64,000 nt of DNA, from the NCBI RefSeq assembly GCF_008000995.1, contig NZ_CP042828.1:3400882-3464881 (forward strand), written 5' to 3'. The DNA comes from Ruania zhangjianzhongii. Lineage in GTDB: Bacteria > Actinomycetota > Actinomycetes > Actinomycetales > Beutenbergiaceae. A program made the position numbers and the translations under genes. A model generated the notes under the pieces. It did not search any database, had not been told where the DNA came from, and worked only from the letters and a program-made list of their open reading frames with translations. Positions 25,460-37,227 of this stretch are shown piece by piece (the first letter of the stretch is position 1; the number at the start of each line of letters is the position of its first letter).

Positions 25460-26446
25460 TCACGGCACGAAGAGACGTCGGCGCGGACGGGTGCGGGGCA
25501 CTCCGGCGCGCTCGAGCTTCCGCTCCAGCGGATGCACCCGCCACGCGTCGTCCCAATCCCAGCGTCCGAACTTCTCCACCTGAGCACGGATCTCATCCTC
25601 CCGACGCTTCTCTCGGACCACCCGCTGTGCTGCGCGCGTACCGGAGCCTGCGTCCAGGTACTTGCCGTGCCCATCGGCTTCCATCGCGATGCCGAGCTCC
25701 GGCCAGCAGAAGTCCACCCAGGCGTACTCGCCGAGGTCGGGCAGCCAGAAGCGGTGCTGCAGCTCCGGAGCGGCGAATCCGAGCTCCTCGATCACCAGTC
25801 GGCTGATCGACTCCAGCGCACCGTCGGCGAACGGCGTGGCGCGGCACAGCACAGCCGCCGCGCGAGCGTGCCCACGGTACGGGCGTAGCCGCTCGTGCTC
25901 GCCGGACAAGACCTCCGGAGTGAGCAGCGGCGCTCTTTCGGCATAGGGCGGGTGGCGCAGAGCAGCGTCGGCGGCGACCAAGCCCGCAGCCAGGGTGGCA
26001 TTGCGGGCTACCTGAATCACCGTGTATGCGGGCGCGGTCAGCCGGATCCCGTCGACGCGGACCTCCGGGGCATCCAGGCGGTGACCGATGTAGCGCACGT
26101 CGCCGCGTCGAGAACCGTTCGGACCGCCAGCGAGCACGTAGACCGCGCGCGGCCACCGGCCCACGATCGGCAGTCCGAGCAGGGCCGCCGCGGAGTAGGA
26201 GGTGAAGACCCGGCCAGGCATCTGGTGCGCGGCCGCCCGGACGCGTCGCAGGTATCGCGCAGCATCCGCCCGGGGACCGCGTTGTTCCTCCGTCTCGGTC
26301 ACCGCGTAGACACCGGGCCAGACGCGCGTGAGCGTGCCCGCCTGGTGCAGCCGGTGCACGCGGTACCTGCTGCCCACCGCCGAGGCATCTGCGACCAAGA
26401 TCAGTCCGTCCGGCCGCACGGGAAGATCGTCAAGAAGTGAGTGCAT
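25460..26446 (-). CDS. AbiEi-like winged-helix protein with C-terminal DUF559/Vsr-like nuclease domain
   Basis: This 328-residue protein has an N-terminal region like the AbiEi antitoxin family (about 1-110: RYRVHRLHQAGTLTRVWPGVYAV, then SAAALLGLPIVG). The C-terminal 90 residues resemble Vsr/DUF559 endonucleases, with candidate PD-(D/E)XK residues in EYAWVDFCWPELGIAMEADGHGKY split as VDFCW and MEADGHGKY. Such orphan fusions are frequent in Actinomycetota and have no assigned function. It is inserted between lpqB and comF, where many relatives have no gene. No toxin partner is adjacent. A DNA-damage or defence role is only a guess. Confidence 0.7.
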   Translation of the reverse strand: MHSLLDDLPVRPDGLILVADASAVGSRYRVHRLHQAGTLTRVWPGVYAVTETEEQRGPRADAARYLRRVRAAAHQMPGRVFTSYSAAALLGLPIVGRWPRAVYVLAGGPNGSRRGDVRYIGHRLDAPEVRVDGIRLTAPAYTVIQVARNATLAAGLVAADAALRHPPYAERAPLLTPEVLSGEHERLRPYRGHARAAAVLCRATPFADGALESISRLVIEELGFAAPELQHRFWLPDLGEYAWVDFCWPELGIAMEADGHGKYLDAGSGTRAAQRVVREKRREDEIRAQVEKFGRWDWDDAWRVHPLERKLERAGVPRTRPRRRLFVP

Positions 26447-26535
26447 AGGTGACAGACCACCAGCTTCACCGGGCGGCCCGAGAGCGGAGGCGGGGGTGTT
26501 GTGGATAACGCAGCAACGTCAGCACCCACACCCAG

Positions 26536-26586
26536 ACCCACACCCACTGCGGAAGTACCCGGCACCCACACCCACTGCGGAGGTAC
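26536..26586. repeat. 28-bp-period direct repeat downstream of lpqB
   Basis: A 23-bp segment ending CACTGCGGAAGTAC (26536-26558) recurs at 26564-26586 with a single change. A partial third copy of the CACCCACACCC part begins at 26522. The region lies between lpqB and the next same-strand gene. Confidence 0.7.
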
Positions 26587-26652
26587 ATCTGTGGCAGGGA
26601 GGTGCAATTCTTCGCCCTCAGTGCACCGGAACGACCTCCGCGCCAGGCAGCA

Positions 26653-28334
26653 CTACCCCGGGAACGTCGGAAACCGCACTCCGCTGATCACCGGCGCCCA
26701 GCCGTTCCCTGAGCGCCCATAGAGCCCGCCGTCCTCGGTGGCCAGATACAGGTCCCGCACGCCCCGGCCGGAGGCGATGCGCACCGTGTCGGCCACGCTG
26801 GGCAACGGGGTCGTGCGCCCACCGACCTCCACCACGTGCACCGTCTGGGTCGCCTGGCTCACGCCGAGCACGCCTAGCTGGGTCTCGTCCACCCAGACCA
26901 CGTCGCTGGCGTCGCTGAGCTCGCGGCCCACCCCGCACGCCGGGTCCGATCCCGGTGGGAGTTCCGTCGGCGTCGATGGTGATCGCGTGCACCATCACCT
27001 GCACCGACCCGTCCGAGTCGACGATCATCGCCAGCCGTGCGCCGTCCCTGCTCACCCGGAGGGCGCGGATGTTCATCCCGGCGAGCGTCGGCGTCTCGAT
27101 CGCCTCCAGGTTCCCTTCGGCGCGGGCGATGAGGAGCTCGCCAGAGTTCTGCTGCTCCCCGGTCCAGATCCACCCGTCCGGAGCGTACGAGGGCGGCAGC
27201 AGGTTCTGTCCCTCCAACAGCACCGTGGCCTCGGCCTCGGCACTGGCCGCGGTGAGCAGCTGCGAGCCGCCCCGCGAGCAACACCGTCTGCTGGTCGGAG
27301 CTGTACCCCACCGCCGGGTCGGCCGGATCCAGCGAGCCCAGATCCACCGCATCCGGCACCGGAGTGAGCTCGGCACCGTTGTAGGTAGCGAGCTGGTTCT
27401 CGTCGTTCAGCACGGTCAGGGTGCGGCCGACACCAGGGTCCACCGCGAGGTCCGGGGTCGCGGCACTGACCTCCAGCGGCACATCGCCCACGGTGACCTC
27501 CACGCCCTGGACCTGCGGCAGCGCCGTCAGCGTCTGCTCGAGCTGCGCCACCAGGAGGGCGCGGTCGTCAGCGCTAGCGGTCTGCACGGCCGAGGTGAGG
27601 GGAACGTTGGCGGTCCCGCCGCTGACGGTGACCGAGTCGATGGACAGCTCGGTGCCGTCCGGGATCGCCGAGATCACCGCCGGTGAGAGCCACTCGGCGG
27701 CTCCGGCCAACAGCCCTCGGACCGCGTAGGTCGCTCTGTTCCGCAGCGGGTACCAGCGCAGATCGGGCACCAGGGTGCTGCCGTCCGCACTGAGGAAGTA
27801 CACCGCAGTCTTGCGGTACAAGGTGCCGAAGTTCACCTCGGACATCAGCACACCGTCCGGCAGGCCGCTGATCCGCCACTCCCCGGACGCATCCTGGACC
27901 ACCGTGTAGGTCATCGTGGAAGAGGTACCCGGTGCAGCCTGGGTGTAGATCCCGTCGCTGTCCACTGTCGCCACGACGGTGACCTCGACCTCCACGGTGC
28001 CCTCGACCGAGTCGTCGTAGGACAGTGGCACTGACCCGTCGTAGATCACCACCTGTGCAGCGGGGTCCCAGTCCGAGCGGGTGGAGTCGGTGAGGAACTT
28101 GCGCGCCGTGGTGAACTCGTCGCCATTCCCGGCCACCGCAGCGGACTGAAATCCGCGCACGATCTCATCCGGCCCGGCCCCGCGCTGGGGGTCAGCTGCC
28201 ACCACGTAGCCGACCCCTTCCTCCTGGCCGGCCTCCACCCCCGGCTGCACCGCGCCGTCGGTCGGCAGCGAGGCACAGCCGGCCATCAGGGCGAGCGCGG
28301 TCAGCGCGGCGAGCAGGCGGGGCGATCGGTTCAC
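26653..28334 (-). pseudogene. lpqB: LpqB lipoprotein of the MtrAB system, interrupted by two +1 frameshifts
   Basis: The gene starts with a GTG overlapping the mtrB stop (GTGA), with an AGGAGGAA site. The lipobox is LMAGC, followed by a GerMN-like domain and a WD40-like propeller. Continuity needs two frame changes. The first frame reads to SSDQQTVLLAG, breaks at the C4 run 27270-27273, and continues as GSQLLTAASAEAEATVLLEG. The second breaks at 26931-26934 (or the adjacent C3) and continues as GRELSDASDVVWVDETQLG to the stop. One base removed from each run restores about 560 residues. Known LpqB proteins interact with the MtrB sensor domain. Either two base-calling errors or a recent pseudogene; I favour errors. 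Confidence 0.85.
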
Positions 28335-30031
28335 GACTCTTCCTCCTGCTCCCATTGTGGGACGGCGGCCGGGCCTGCCGGGTCGTTGGCGCGGGCCAAG
28401 GTGGCCTCGGCGCGCTCCGGTCGCAGCCGCAGCGGGGACTCGCCGATCTCCAACCCCGCCCGGCGCGGAAGCGTCAGCCGGAACGTGGCCCCCTCCCCGG
28501 GGGTCCCCCAGGCATCCAGGGTGCCGCCGTGTAACCGCGCGTCCTCGAGCGCGATTGCCAGACCGAGCCCGGTGCCGCCGAGGGTCCGGGCGCGGGCCGG
28601 GTCGGCACGCCAGAACCGGTCGAACACGTGCTCGGCCTGCACCGGAGTCATGCCTATCCCGTGGTCCCGCACGGCGACCGCCACGGCGGTCTCGTGCTCG
28701 CCGACGAGAACCTCGATATCTTTGCCCTCGCCGTGCTCGACGGCGTTCACCAACAGGTTGCGCAGCACGCGTTCGACCCGTCGGGCATCGGCGTCGGCCA
28801 CCACAGGCGCCTCCGGCGTTTGCATCCGGATCGTGGATCCGCGTTCGGCGGCGAGCGGTTCGGTCAGGGCGGCCACCCGGTCCAGCACCACGCGCAGATC
28901 GAGGGCTTCGACGTCCAGCACTGCGGCACCGGCATCGAACCGGGAGATCTCCAACAGGTCGACCAACAGGTTCTCGAACCGGTCGAGCTGATTCTGCAAC
29001 AGCTCGGCCGAGCGCGCCTGCGACGGCCCGAAGCTCTTCCTGGCCTCGTAGAGCACCTCGGCCGCCATCCGCACGGTGGTCAACGGGGTGCGCAGCTCGT
29101 GGGAGACATCGGAGACGAAGCGCTGCTGCATCCGGGAGAGCTCGGCGAGCTTCTCGATCTGGTCCTGCAGGCTGGTGGCCATCTCGTTGAAGGACTTGCT
29201 CAGCGTGGCCAGCTCGTCGCGCCCCCGCACCTCCATCCGCTCGGTCAAGTGACCATCGGCCAGGCGCTCGGCCGTGCGGGCCGCCTGCTGGACCGGATCG
29301 AGCACCTGCCGGGTCAGGTACCAGGCCATCACCAGAAGCAGCACCACCAGGCTCGCTGCACCGACCGCCAGCACCCGCTGCAGCAGGCTCAGCTGCGCCT
29401 GCTCCGAGGCCAGCGAGTAGACGATGTACAGCTCGTTCTCCCCGGCCACGGGCATCGTCACCGGCGAACCGACCGCGATCCCCGGAACTGTCCCGGAACC
29501 GTCCGGCACGGCCACGGACTGCCACTGCTGGAACTGTTCGTCGCGGACCTGCGCACGCAGTTCGTCGCTGATCACCGGGCGCAACGCGTTGTTGGTGGCG
29601 GGAGCTTGGATCAGCCCCGAGCCGGACTGGTCCGGCGAGGGCAACAACAGCACCCCGGCGGCGTCCAGGGAGGACTGCTGCAGGGCGCGCACCATGTCGT
29701 CCCCGAGCTGCTGCACATCCTGCACGCTGGAGACCGTGGTGGAGTCGAACTGCTGCTGCGCCTGCTCAGCGCCGTTCGCGGCATCGGCGAGCACCTGCTC
29801 ACGTCGCTGGTCGAACAAGCCGTCCCGCACCTGGTCGGCCAGCACTACGGCGAGCAGCACCAGCGCGAGGGTGCCCACGGCCACCGTGGTGGCCGAGACC
29901 CGCAGCCGCAACGAGTGCCGCCACGCCCGGAGCGCTACCCGGGCGCGCCGTCGCAGCCACCGGCTCGCCTGGATCGAGGTACGTACGGCCCGTTGCCACC
30001 AGGACCGTTCCCGTCCGGCGGGAGCGTTCAC
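28331..30031 (-). CDS. mtrB: Sensor histidine kinase MtrB
   Basis: The 566-residue membrane kinase starts with a GTG overlapping the mtrA stop by 4 nt. Two membrane segments (about residues 47-66 and 222-243) flank an extracellular sensor region. A HAMP domain, the HisKA box FVSDVSHELRTPL (phospho-acceptor H311), the N box VLRNLLVNAVEHG and the ATP-lid motifs DHGIGMTP and GGTGLGLAIA follow. It phosphorylates MtrA. In Corynebacterium and Mycobacterium the system controls cell-wall hydrolases and osmoprotectant transport. It lies in the order mtrA-mtrB-lpqB, all overlapping. Confidence 0.97.
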   Translation of the reverse strand: MNAPAGRERSWWQRAVRTSIQASRWLRRRARVALRAWRHSLRLRVSATTVAVGTLALVLLAVVLADQVRDGLFDQRREQVLADAANGAEQAQQQFDSTTVSSVQDVQQLGDDMVRALQQSSLDAAGVLLLPSPDQSGSGLIQAPATNNALRPVISDELRAQVRDEQFQQWQSVAVPDGSGTVPGIAVGSPVTMPVAGENELYIVYSLASEQAQLSLLQRVLAVGAASLVVLLLVMAWYLTRQVLDPVQQAARTAERLADGHLTERMEVRGRDELATLSKSFNEMATSLQDQIEKLAELSRMQQRFVSDVSHELRTPLTTVRMAAEVLYEARKSFGPSQARSAELLQNQLDRFENLLVDLLEISRFDAGAAVLDVEALDLRVVLDRVAALTEPLAAERGSTIRMQTPEAPVVADADARRVERVLRNLLVNAVEHGEGKDIEVLVGEHETAVAVAVRDHGIGMTPVQAEHVFDRFWRADPARARTLGGTGLGLAIALEDARLHGGTLDAWGTPGEGATFRLTLPRRAGLEIGESPLRLRPERAEATLARANDPAGPAAVPQWEQEEES

Positions 30032-30711
30032 GAGACGGGCGTGCCTGCCCGGTATCCGACGCCGCGGACGGTCACGACTACCTCAGGGTTCTCCGGATCC
30101 TTCTCCACCTTCGCGCGCAGTCGCTGCACATGCACGTTCACCAGCCGGGTGTCCGCCTGGTGCCGGTATCCCCACACCTGCTCGAGCAGCACCTCCCGAG
30201 TGAACACCTGCCAGGGTTTGCGGGCGAGTGCGACGATCAGGTCGAACTCCAGCGGGGTGAGGTTGATGGCCTCCTCGCCGCGGACCACCCGGTGCCCGGG
30301 GACATCGATCACCAGGTCCCCGATCGGCAGCCGTTCGGTGCCCTGGGTGGTCCGGTTCCGCAGCCGCGCCTTGACCCGGGCTACCAGCTCGGTGGGTTTG
30401 GCCGGTTTGGCCATGTAGTCGTCGGCGCCGGCTTCCAAGCCCAGGACCACATCGGCGGTGTCGCCCTTGGCGGTGAGCATCACGATCGGCACACCGGACT
30501 CGGCCCGGATCCGCCGGCAGATCTCGATCCCGTCCATCCCCGGCAGCATCAGGTCGAGCAGGATCAGGTCCGGCTGCTCGGTGCGGTAGGCCTCGACCGC
30601 TTTGGCACCGTCGGAGCAAAACGCCGTCTCGTACCCCTCGGACTGCAGCACGATGCCGATCATCTCCGACAGCGCGGCGTCGTCGTCCACCACCAGCACG
30701 CGTCCATTCAT
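30028..30711 (-). CDS. mtrA: Response regulator MtrA
   Basis: The 227-residue protein is an OmpR/PhoB-type regulator. The receiver domain has acidic pocket D9-D11, phospho-acceptor D53 (LILLDLMLPG) and K102 (DYMAKP). The C-terminal winged helix has NLTPLEFDLIVALARKPWQVF and TRLVNVHVQRLRAKVEKDP. Sequence and operon position identify MtrA. It is the first gene of mtrA-mtrB-lpqB and is divergent from the GPDM-domain operon across 284 bp. Targets in relatives include wall-remodelling genes and betaine/proline carriers, which makes the betaine operon at 44-47 kb a candidate target. Confidence 0.97.
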   Translation of the reverse strand: MNGRVLVVDDDAALSEMIGIVLQSEGYETAFCSDGAKAVEAYRTEQPDLILLDLMLPGMDGIEICRRIRAESGVPIVMLTAKGDTADVVLGLEAGADDYMAKPAKPTELVARVKARLRNRTTQGTERLPIGDLVIDVPGHRVVRGEEAINLTPLEFDLIVALARKPWQVFTREVLLEQVWGYRHQADTRLVNVHVQRLRAKVEKDPENPEVVVTVRGVGYRAGTPVS

Positions 30712-30995
30712 GGTCCTATCGTGTCACCTTCGCCGCACAATCGGGGTGAGGTCGGGCACAGAGCAGGCGGCGCACGCCGGATCCGGGGGCCTGCCCGGCG
30801 GTATACGAGTGTCTGAGGTCGTCAAGGCGGTCTGAGGCTGTCGGCGCTTACCTCCGACGGCGGAACCTCCCTCCGTTGGCAAGTCACCGGGGGTGGGTGG
30901 TGCGGCGGGTGGAGGCGGGCCGGGCGCGGATGAGTCCAGCGCGGCGTCCGTGCGAAGATGAGGCGACCACCACGACCAAGGGGACGCAGACCACG

Positions 30996-32345
30996 ATGAG
31001 CCACCCGGATCCACCAGGGCAGAACGGAGCCGAGCCGCCCAGCTGGGGCGGTCCGCCCTCGCCGCCGCCAGGCCCGCAGCCACCTGGTGCGCCCACCGGT
31101 GGACAGCCCCCTGGTAGCCAGCCCCCTGGATCCGGCCAGCCGTCGGGATGGGGCGAGGCCCCCGCACCTGGCGGCTACGGACAACCGACTGGCTACGGGC
31201 AACCGAGTGGTTACGGACAACCCGGTAGCCCTGCCGCCGCCGGGCAACCCGGCTACGGCCAACAAAGTGGCTACACGCAGCACGGCGGCTACGGCCAACA
31301 GCCAGGCCAGCAGCCCGGAAGCGGCTACGGCCAACAGCCGGGCCAGCAACCACCGGGCCAGCAGCCCGGAGGCGACTACGGCCAGTACGGCGCGCAGGCC
31401 GGTGGGATGCCGCCAGCGTGGGGACCGGCACCGCAGCCCGGCATCATCCCGCTGCGTCCGCTCACTCTCGGCGAGATGTATGACGGCGCCATTCGATCCA
31501 TCCGGACCAACCCGGCCGTGATGTTCGTCCTCTCCGCCGTGCTGGTCTCCCTGGCGATGCTGGTGCAGGGCATCGCCACCTGGGGCGTCTTCGAGGATCT
31601 GAACGCCCTGGTCGGGATGGACCCGGAGACGATGGCCACGCTGGACACCAGCTCGCTGCTGGCCACGCTGCAGTCCGCCGCGCTCGGCTACGCGATCTCC
31701 GGGCTGGTCTCGTTCCTGATCACCACGATCCTCAACGGTCTACTCATCCACGCGGTGAGCCAGGCGGTGATCGGTCGGAAGATGAACCTGGAGGAGGTCT
31801 GGCACGCCACCAAGCGGCAGATCCCCCGGCTTCTGCTGCTCAGCCTCGTGGTCACCGTACTCATGCTCGCCGTGGTTGCCGTGCTCGTCGGCATCATCGC
31901 GCTCCTGGCGCTCACCGGGAGCACCGCCGCGATCGCCCTCGGCGTCCTGGTCGTTTCGCTGCTGATGCTGGTCGGGATCCTCGCAGTGGCCACCCTTACC
32001 GTGCTGGCTACACCGGCCCTGGTGCTTGAGCGTGCCGGAGTGTTCACGGCGCTGCGGCGTTCGTTCACGCTGGTCAAGCAGTCGTTCTGGCGGGTGCTGG
32101 GCATCTACCTGCTGACCGCGATCCTGGTCGGCATCCTGAGCTCGATCATCGCCTACCCGGTCGCGATCTTCGGTCAGTTCATCGGCTCCGACGGGATGTA
32201 CGTCCTGAACCTGGTGGCCAACGTGATCGCGCTGTCCATCACCACCCCGTTCATGGCCGCGGTGACCGCACTGCTCTACATCGACGTTCGGATGCGCCTG
32301 GAAGCGCTCGACGTCGAACTCGCCCGAGCCGCCCAGGAGTCGTGA
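30996..32345 (+). CDS. Membrane protein with GPDM domain and Gly/Gln/Tyr-rich N-terminus
   Basis: I take ATG 30996 ([11 protein letters not shown]) as the start. The 449-residue protein has a low-complexity N-terminal 160 residues built of [10 protein letters not shown] repeats, then about six membrane segments of the glycerophosphoryl-diester-phosphodiesterase membrane-domain type ([62 protein letters not shown]). There is no catalytic domain. The first gene of a five-gene operon, it overlaps the next by 4 nt. The Tyr/Gln-rich tail is probably cytoplasmic and disordered. Its function is unknown, but it is coupled with MoxR/DUF58 proteins in many relatives. Confidence 0.82.
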   Translation: MSHPDPPGQNGAEPPSWGGPPSPPPGPQPPGAPTGGQPPGSQPPGSGQPSGWGEAPAPGGYGQPTGYGQPSGYGQPGSPAAAGQPGYGQQSGYTQHGGYGQQPGQQPGSGYGQQPGQQPPGQQPGGDYGQYGAQAGGMPPAWGPAPQPGIIPLRPLTLGEMYDGAIRSIRTNPAVMFVLSAVLVSLAMLVQGIATWGVFEDLNALVGMDPETMATLDTSSLLATLQSAALGYAISGLVSFLITTILNGLLIHAVSQAVIGRKMNLEEVWHATKRQIPRLLLLSLVVTVLMLAVVAVLVGIIALLALTGSTAAIALGVLVVSLLMLVGILAVATLTVLATPALVLERAGVFTALRRSFTLVKQSFWRVLGIYLLTAILVGILSSIIAYPVAIFGQFIGSDGMYVLNLVANVIALSITTPFMAAVTALLYIDVRMRLEALDVELARAAQES

Positions 32346-33019
32346 GCGTGCTTGGCCCCTGGTCGCGGGACGTTCCTCTGACGCCGTCGGCGGACGATGC
32401 CCGCGAGTGGGCCCAGGCCGAGCTCGCCAAGGCCATCTACAACGACGAGCCCACGCTGCTGGAACGGCTGCTGTTCTGGCTGTCCGAGCTGTGGCGCAAG
32501 CTGATGTCCTGGAACGAGGACGTCGGCCCGGTGGTGGTCCCGCTGGTGGTGCTGGCCGTGGTAGCGCTGATCGTGGCTGCGGCGCTGCTGATCGGTGGAC
32601 CGATCCGGCGCCGTCGTGCACGGCAGCAGGGTGCGAGCGCCGTCGTGCTCGACGGTGACGAGCGCACCTCGGGTGAGCTGAGGTCGGCGGCCGAGGCCGC
32701 GGCCGCCGCCGGGGACTTCTCCCGGGCCGTGCTGGAGCGATTCCGCGCGATCGTGCGGTCTTTGGACGAACGGGTGGTGCTGGAGGACCGGGCCGGGCGC
32801 ACCGCCTACGAGGCCGCTACCGAGGCCGGGCGTGGGCTGCCGGACTGCGCCGCAGACCTGCTGGTGGTCTCCCACCTGTTCGACGCGGTCTGCTACGGCG
32901 ACCGGCAGGCCGAACGCGATGACTATGACCGAGTGGTGGCCGTGGACGACGCGGTCGCCGCCGCCCGACCGGTGCAGCTCGCCGGGATGGAGCACGACGA
33001 ACCGGCGGTGACCGGATGA
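32342..33019 (+). CDS. DUF4129-domain membrane protein
   Basis: The 225-residue protein begins at a GTG overlapping the previous stop by 4 nt. An amphipathic N-terminal part ([22 protein letters not shown]) precedes one membrane helix (about residues 62-88, [19 protein letters not shown]). The cytoplasmic C-terminal DUF4129 domain ends in AAVDD-type helices, with the family-like [10 protein letters not shown] and [10 protein letters not shown]. In relatives DUF4129 genes sit with MoxR, DUF58 and transglutaminase genes, suggesting a shared membrane complex. It overlaps the DUF4350 gene by 4 nt. Confidence 0.85.
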   Translation: MSVLGPWSRDVPLTPSADDAREWAQAELAKAIYNDEPTLLERLLFWLSELWRKLMSWNEDVGPVVVPLVVLAVVALIVAAALLIGGPIRRRRARQQGASAVVLDGDERTSGELRSAAEAAAAAGDFSRAVLERFRAIVRSLDERVVLEDRAGRTAYEAATEAGRGLPDCAADLLVVSHLFDAVCYGDRQAERDDYDRVVAVDDAVAAARPVQLAGMEHDEPAVTG

Positions 33020-34199
33020 GGGCCGCCCCGGCCACGTTCGACGCGCTCGGGCGGCGCGCCAGTGCCCCCGAGGACGAGAGCACGAAGCAACGCTCCGGCC
33101 GGCGCAGCCTGATGTTCGTCGCGATCGCGCTGGTGGCGCTGATCCTCGCGGCAGTGCTGCTCAGCCGGCTGTCCCCGGACACCAGCCAGGCTCCCCTCTC
33201 GTCGACCAACCCGGATGAGGTCGGCGCCCGGGCGGCGGCCCAGATCCTCGGCGAGCAGGGTGTGCAGGTCACCGAGGTCAGCAGCACCGATGCCGCCCTG
33301 GCCGATGCCCGCCCGGACGCCACCTTGTTGATCACCGGCGCCGACGAGCTGCGTCCCGAGCAGCAGCAGGCACTCGCAGACGTGCCGGCCGATGTGGTGC
33401 TGATCGGTCTGGGCTACGGCGATCTCGCCGAGCTCACCGACCGGGTCCAGGTGGAGGGCGGCGGCGGGCAGAGCACCTACCCGGCCGAATGTGCCAACGA
33501 GCACGCCCAGGCCGCCGAGGGCCTGTCCACCTCCGGGCCGAGCCTGACCACGCAAGCGGATATCGAGGGCTGCTTCCCGCTGGATGACACCGGCGCCGCC
33601 GTGGCGTTCGGGACCTGGACCGAGGAGGACGGCCAGACCTGGTCGGTGCTGCCGAACCCGCACCCGCTCACCAATGCCGGGCTGGACGAGGCCGGGAACG
33701 CGGCGCTGGTGCTGCGCATCCTCGGCCAGCACGAGCACCTCACCTGGTACGTGCCCGACCCCAACGACGACTTCGGGATGACCGAGGAGGGCACGCCGTC
33801 ACTCGTCCCGGGCGTGGTCGCCGTGCAGGTGCTGATCGCCCTGGTGGCGTTCGCCTACTGGCGCGGCCGACGGCTCGGCCGGGTGGTGGTGGAGCCGCTG
33901 CCGGTGATCGTGCGTGCCACGGAGACCACCCGCGGACGAGGCCGGCTGTACCGCAGAGGTCGGGCGCACGAGCATGCAGCTGCGGCCCTGCGCGCCGGGA
34001 CCATCTCCCGGATCGCTGCTCGGCTCGGCCTGCCCCGCACCGCCACCGGTCCGGACGTGGTCGAGGCGTTCGCGCGCGCCACCGGTCGACCGGCGGACGC
34101 GATCGACTCCCTGTTGTACGGCCCACCACCCACCGACGACGCATCGCTCGTCACCCTGACCCAGGCCCTGGACACACTGGAAAGCGAGGTTCATCGCTG

Positions 34200-34200
<1 letters not shown>
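33016..34200 (+). CDS. DUF4350-domain membrane protein
   Basis: This 394-residue protein has a membrane helix near residues 33-52 (LMFVAIALVALILAAVLL), a DUF4350 domain of about 190 residues outside or inside the membrane (YVVSSTDAALADARPDATLLITGADEL-type fold resembling a glutamine-amidotransferase-like Rossmann domain), then a second membrane helix near 258-278 (VPGVVAVQVLIALVAFAYW) and a cytoplasmic helical tail. It is co-translated with both neighbours (ATGA upstream, TGATG downstream). Role unknown; it is inferred to act with MoxR and DUF58. Confidence 0.85.
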
Positions 34201-35746
<1,546 letters not shown>

Positions 35747-35747
<1 letters not shown>

Positions 35748-37039
35748 TGGTCATCACTGGTCCGGCTGTCGCGCTGGTCGCGCTCGGCATCCTTCCGGTG
35801 GCGCTGGTTCCTCAGGCCGCCACCGTGTGGGTATGGGCGCTGATCGTGGTGCTCGCCGTGGCGGCGGACCTGCTGCTGGCCGGCTCGCCTGCGGCAGTGC
35901 AGGTGCGGCGTGGCTCGCTCGGGTCGGTGCGCCGGGAGCAGCCGGTCACCTCGGTGCTCACCCTGACCAACACCAGCAACCGGACGCTGCGGGTCCTGGT
36001 GCGCGACGCCTGGCAGCCGACCGCCGGCGCCGGGACGAACCGGTTCCGGCTCACCGTGCCGCCCGGCGAGTCGCGCCGGGTGCGCACCCCGCTGCGGCCG
36101 CACCGGCGCGGGGATCTGCAGGCGGACCTGGTGACGGTGCGCTGCTACGGCCCGCTGCGGCTGGCCGCCCGGCAGGCGTCCCGGAACGTGCCCGGCAGCC
36201 TGCGAGTGCTCTCCGAGTTCAAGTCTCGCCGGCATCTACCGTCCCGACTGGCCCGGTTGCGGGAGATGGACGGGCGCACGGCAGTGAACGTGCGCGGGCA
36301 GGGCACCGAGTTCGACTCATTGCGCGAGTACGTGATCGGCGACGATGTCCGCGCGATCGACTGGCGCGCCACCGCCCGGCGCTCCGAAGTGGTGGTGCGC
36401 ACCTGGCGCCCGGAGCGAGACCGGCGGGTGATGATCGTGCTGGACTCCTCCCGGCTCTCCGCCGCCCGGCTCGGGGACGAGCCCCGGATCGAGGCACAGA
36501 TCGAGGCCGCGCTGCTGCTCACCGCGCTAGCCTCCAAGGCCGGGGACCGGGTGGACCTGCTCGCCCTGGACCACACGGTGCGCGCCCGGGTGCGCGGCAA
36601 CCACGGACCTACCGTGATGGCCAAGCTCGCCGATGCCCTCTCAGTGGTGCATCCTACTCTGGTGGAACCTGACTGGACCCGGACCACCCAACAAGTTCGG
36701 GACACGCTCTCCCAGCGGGCGCTGGTGGTGCTGCTCACGGCGGTGGAAGCGGGAGTGGCCGAGACCGGGCTGCTGCCGGCTGTGGCCACCCTCGCCCGGG
36801 ACCACCAGCTGATCGTCGCCTCGGCCACCGACCCGGGCACCGACCAGCTGCGCCGCTCCCGGGAGACCTCCGCAGAGGTGTTCGACGCTGCCGCCGCCGA
36901 GCGCAGCGACCTGGAGCGTGCGGCGTTGGCCGCGCGGCTGCGGCGCACCGGCGCCGAGGTGGTGGAGCGGCTGCCCGACCACCTCCCACCCGCGCTGGCG
37001 GACACCTATCTGGCGCTGAAGGCCGCCGGCCGGCTCTAG
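35747..37039 (+). CDS. DUF58-domain protein
   Basis: The start is the ATG at 35747 (MVITGPAVALVAL) overlapping the MoxR stop. The 430-residue protein has two N-terminal membrane helices (about residues 4-42), a beta-sandwich region (about 55-150), and a C-terminal von Willebrand-A-like part holding the DUF58 hallmark REYVIGDDVRAIDWRATAR, then VRTWRPERDRRVMIVLDSS. DUF58 proteins are regular partners of MoxR ATPases, in envelope or stress functions. The MIDAS-like DSS sits in the expected place. It is the last gene of the operon; short direct repeats and a hairpin follow. Confidence 0.92.
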
Positions 37040-37062
37040 TCCGCTGCCAGGGCGCCGCTACC

Positions 37063-37130
37063 GGCCGTGTGCCCGGCTGAGCTCGATCCTGGCCGTGCGC
37101 CCGGCTGAGTTCGATCCTGGCCGTGCGCCC
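37063..37130. repeat. 28-bp tandem repeat after the DUF58 gene
   Basis: Two 28-bp units (37063-37090, 37091-37118) beginning GGCCGTGTGCCCGGCTGAG differ at two positions; a partial third copy follows to 37130. They begin 24 bp after the stop codon. Confidence 0.8.
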
Positions 37131-37165
37131 TCCTGGTCGAGCGCACCCCCGGCTGAGGACCGATT

Positions 37166-37203
37166 GGCAGGCTGAGCACCCGATTTCCGGTACTCAGCCT
37201 GCC
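37166..37203. terminator. Bidirectional terminator-like hairpin
   Basis: Perfect 11-bp arms GGCAGGCTGAG (37166-37176) and CTCAGCCTGCC (37193-37203) with a 16-nt loop, placed between the convergent DUF58 and serine-hydrolase genes. Confidence 0.6.
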
Positions 37204-37227
37204 GAACGGTGTTCAGGCGCCCGTCGA

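Noticed and set aside
26931-27273. Programmed frameshifting in lpqB
   Set aside because: Two shifts in short C runs, no slippery heptamer or stimulatory structure, and the same pattern in an unrelated gene favour base-calling error.
28335-29525. Long frame continuing upstream of lpqB
   Set aside because: It is antiparallel in sense to no known protein, overlaps intact mtrB in another frame, and lpqB has a clear GTG start with ribosome site at 28334.
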